From Armatimonadota bacterium (lineage in GTDB: Bacteria; Armatimonadota; Armatimonadia; Armatimonadales; Armatimonadaceae), in contig JACMMA010000844.1 in NCBI GenBank assembly GCA_014379275.1, positions 1 to 14,938 of the forward strand: a DNA stretch of 14,938 nt. Reading direction: 5' to 3'. Positions 14,799-14,938 of the stretch are shown in pieces. Below the pieces are notes generated by a model that did not search any database, was not told the DNA's origin, and saw nothing but the letters and a program-made list of their open reading frames with translations. Both the position numbers and the translations under genes were made by a program. Position 1 is the first letter of the stretch, and every line of letters starts with the position of its first letter.

Positions 14799-14813
14799 CC
14801 AACGAAGCGTTGG
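14799..14813. promoter_or_regulatory. Palindromic operator candidate, right arm
   Basis: CCAACG-AAG-CGTTGG. The two 6-bp arms are kept from the left-arm copy while the centre has changed, which is what a protein binding site under selection would look like. Confidence 0.45.
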
Positions 14814-14847
14814 CGCCGTCCGCGCAGGACAAAAGAAAAAACAACCA

Positions 14848-14856
14848 TGGTATAAT
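14848..14856 (+). promoter_or_regulatory. Extended -10 promoter of the second dppD copy
   Basis: TGGTATAAT with TATAAT at 14851-14856, 8 nt before the ATG at 14865. It is the mirror of the left-copy promoter, again without a ribosome-binding site. Confidence 0.6.
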
Positions 14857-14864
14857 CTTCCTCA

Positions 14865-14938
14865 ATGTCCGTCGCCGCCTCCTCCTTCGTTTCCGAACCT
14901 GATAGCAAGCCCCTCCTTTCGCTGGAAAACGTCTCGAT
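14865..14938 (+). CDS. Second DppD/OppD-type ATPase, partial
   Basis: The first 24 codons of a rightward gene that runs off the window. They read like the N-terminus of the dppD gene at 14539 ([15 protein letters not shown], then PLLSLENVS) with one change, Pro6 to Ser. It is therefore a diverged duplicate facing the opposite way. Whether the copy is full length and followed by its own dppF cannot be seen. The single non-synonymous change in 74 nt suggests a recent duplication or ongoing gene conversion. Confidence 0.8.
   Translation, partial: MSVAASSFVSEPDSKPLLSLENVS

Larger units (their letters stand above)
14466..14938. repeat. Large diverged inverted repeat around the dppD upstream region
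   Basis: The left arm (from at least 14466 to 14708) and the right arm (14714 to the window end) are inverted copies around a 5-nt centre at 14709-14713. The arms include the first 24 codons of dppD and its whole upstream region. They are not identical: one substitution in 74 nt of coding sequence, a handful of substitutions and a 6-nt indel between the start codon and about 14630/14780, and a patch near 14637-14675 versus 14747-14770 that hardly aligns. The innermost 34 bp (14675-14708 with 14714-14747) match except for one base. The 325-nt gap between the two start codons (14540-14864) holds no other gene that I can support. Confidence 0.9.

Noticed and set aside
14466..14938. Inverted repeat as insertion-sequence ends or a fold-back sequencing artefact
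   Set aside because: There is no transposase between the arms and the arms contain transporter coding sequence. The arms also differ by several substitutions and indels, which an artefact would not.
1..14938. CRISPR array, rRNA genes, prophage or toxin-antitoxin cassette
   Set aside because: No regularly spaced repeats, rRNA-like sequence, phage structural genes or paired small toxin/antitoxin frames were seen on either strand.

Overview
The window looks like chromosomal DNA of a moderately GC-rich bacterium with a Gram-negative envelope (a TolC-type outer-membrane channel). It also carries regulators more typical of Gram-positive and deep-branching lineages: Rex, and a lexA divergent from a LysM gene. 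This mix would fit a deep-branching diderm phylum such as Armatimonadota. That placement is inference only; nothing in the sequence fixes the taxon.

Layout, left to right. (1) Positions 1-1430: the start of a leftward gene for a membrane or secreted protein, then rightward xylA with a good promoter and a strong hairpin after it. (2) 1393-1882: an orphan HTH-like reading frame with no convincing start, then a CAT-anticodon tRNA with unusual acceptor features. (3) 1954-6703, all leftward: an ECF-type sigma factor fused to a receiver-like domain that lacks its phospho-acceptor Asp; L-fucose isomerase, preceded by a short coupled leader ORF and bounded by two hairpin terminators; and a TolC-family protein. 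(4) 6807-11065, all rightward: PduO-type cobalamin adenosyltransferase, Rex, a UlaG-like metallo-beta-lactamase-fold hydrolase, a membrane-anchored metallo-beta-lactamase-fold protein that has lost its metal ligands, and an Eis-type acetyltransferase, closed by a bidirectional terminator. (5) 11118-12520: lexA facing leftward and a TM+LysM gene facing rightward, sharing a control region with three copies of a 16-bp motif. (6) 12522-14938: leftward dppD-dppF-like ABC ATPase genes, then a large diverged inverted repeat holding the start of a second dppD copy that runs off the window.

The strongest biological story is region 5. Gene order and protein architecture match the Bacillus lexA/yneA pair, in which YneA is a LysM-containing SOS division inhibitor. 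The repeated element GGCAAACAAWWAGTTG lies on the -35 of lexA, against the -35 of the LysM gene and just after its predicted start site. I propose it as this organism's LexA operator; it does not resemble the Bacillus or E. coli boxes.

Other notable points are the inverted dppD duplication with a conserved palindrome in each arm, apparently leaderless genes behind extended -10 promoters, the sigma/pseudo-receiver fusion, and the inactive metallo-beta-lactamase-fold protein next to an intact relative. Xylose and fucose isomerases point to use of plant or algal sugars, but no kinases, sugar transporters or other catabolic genes for them are in the window.
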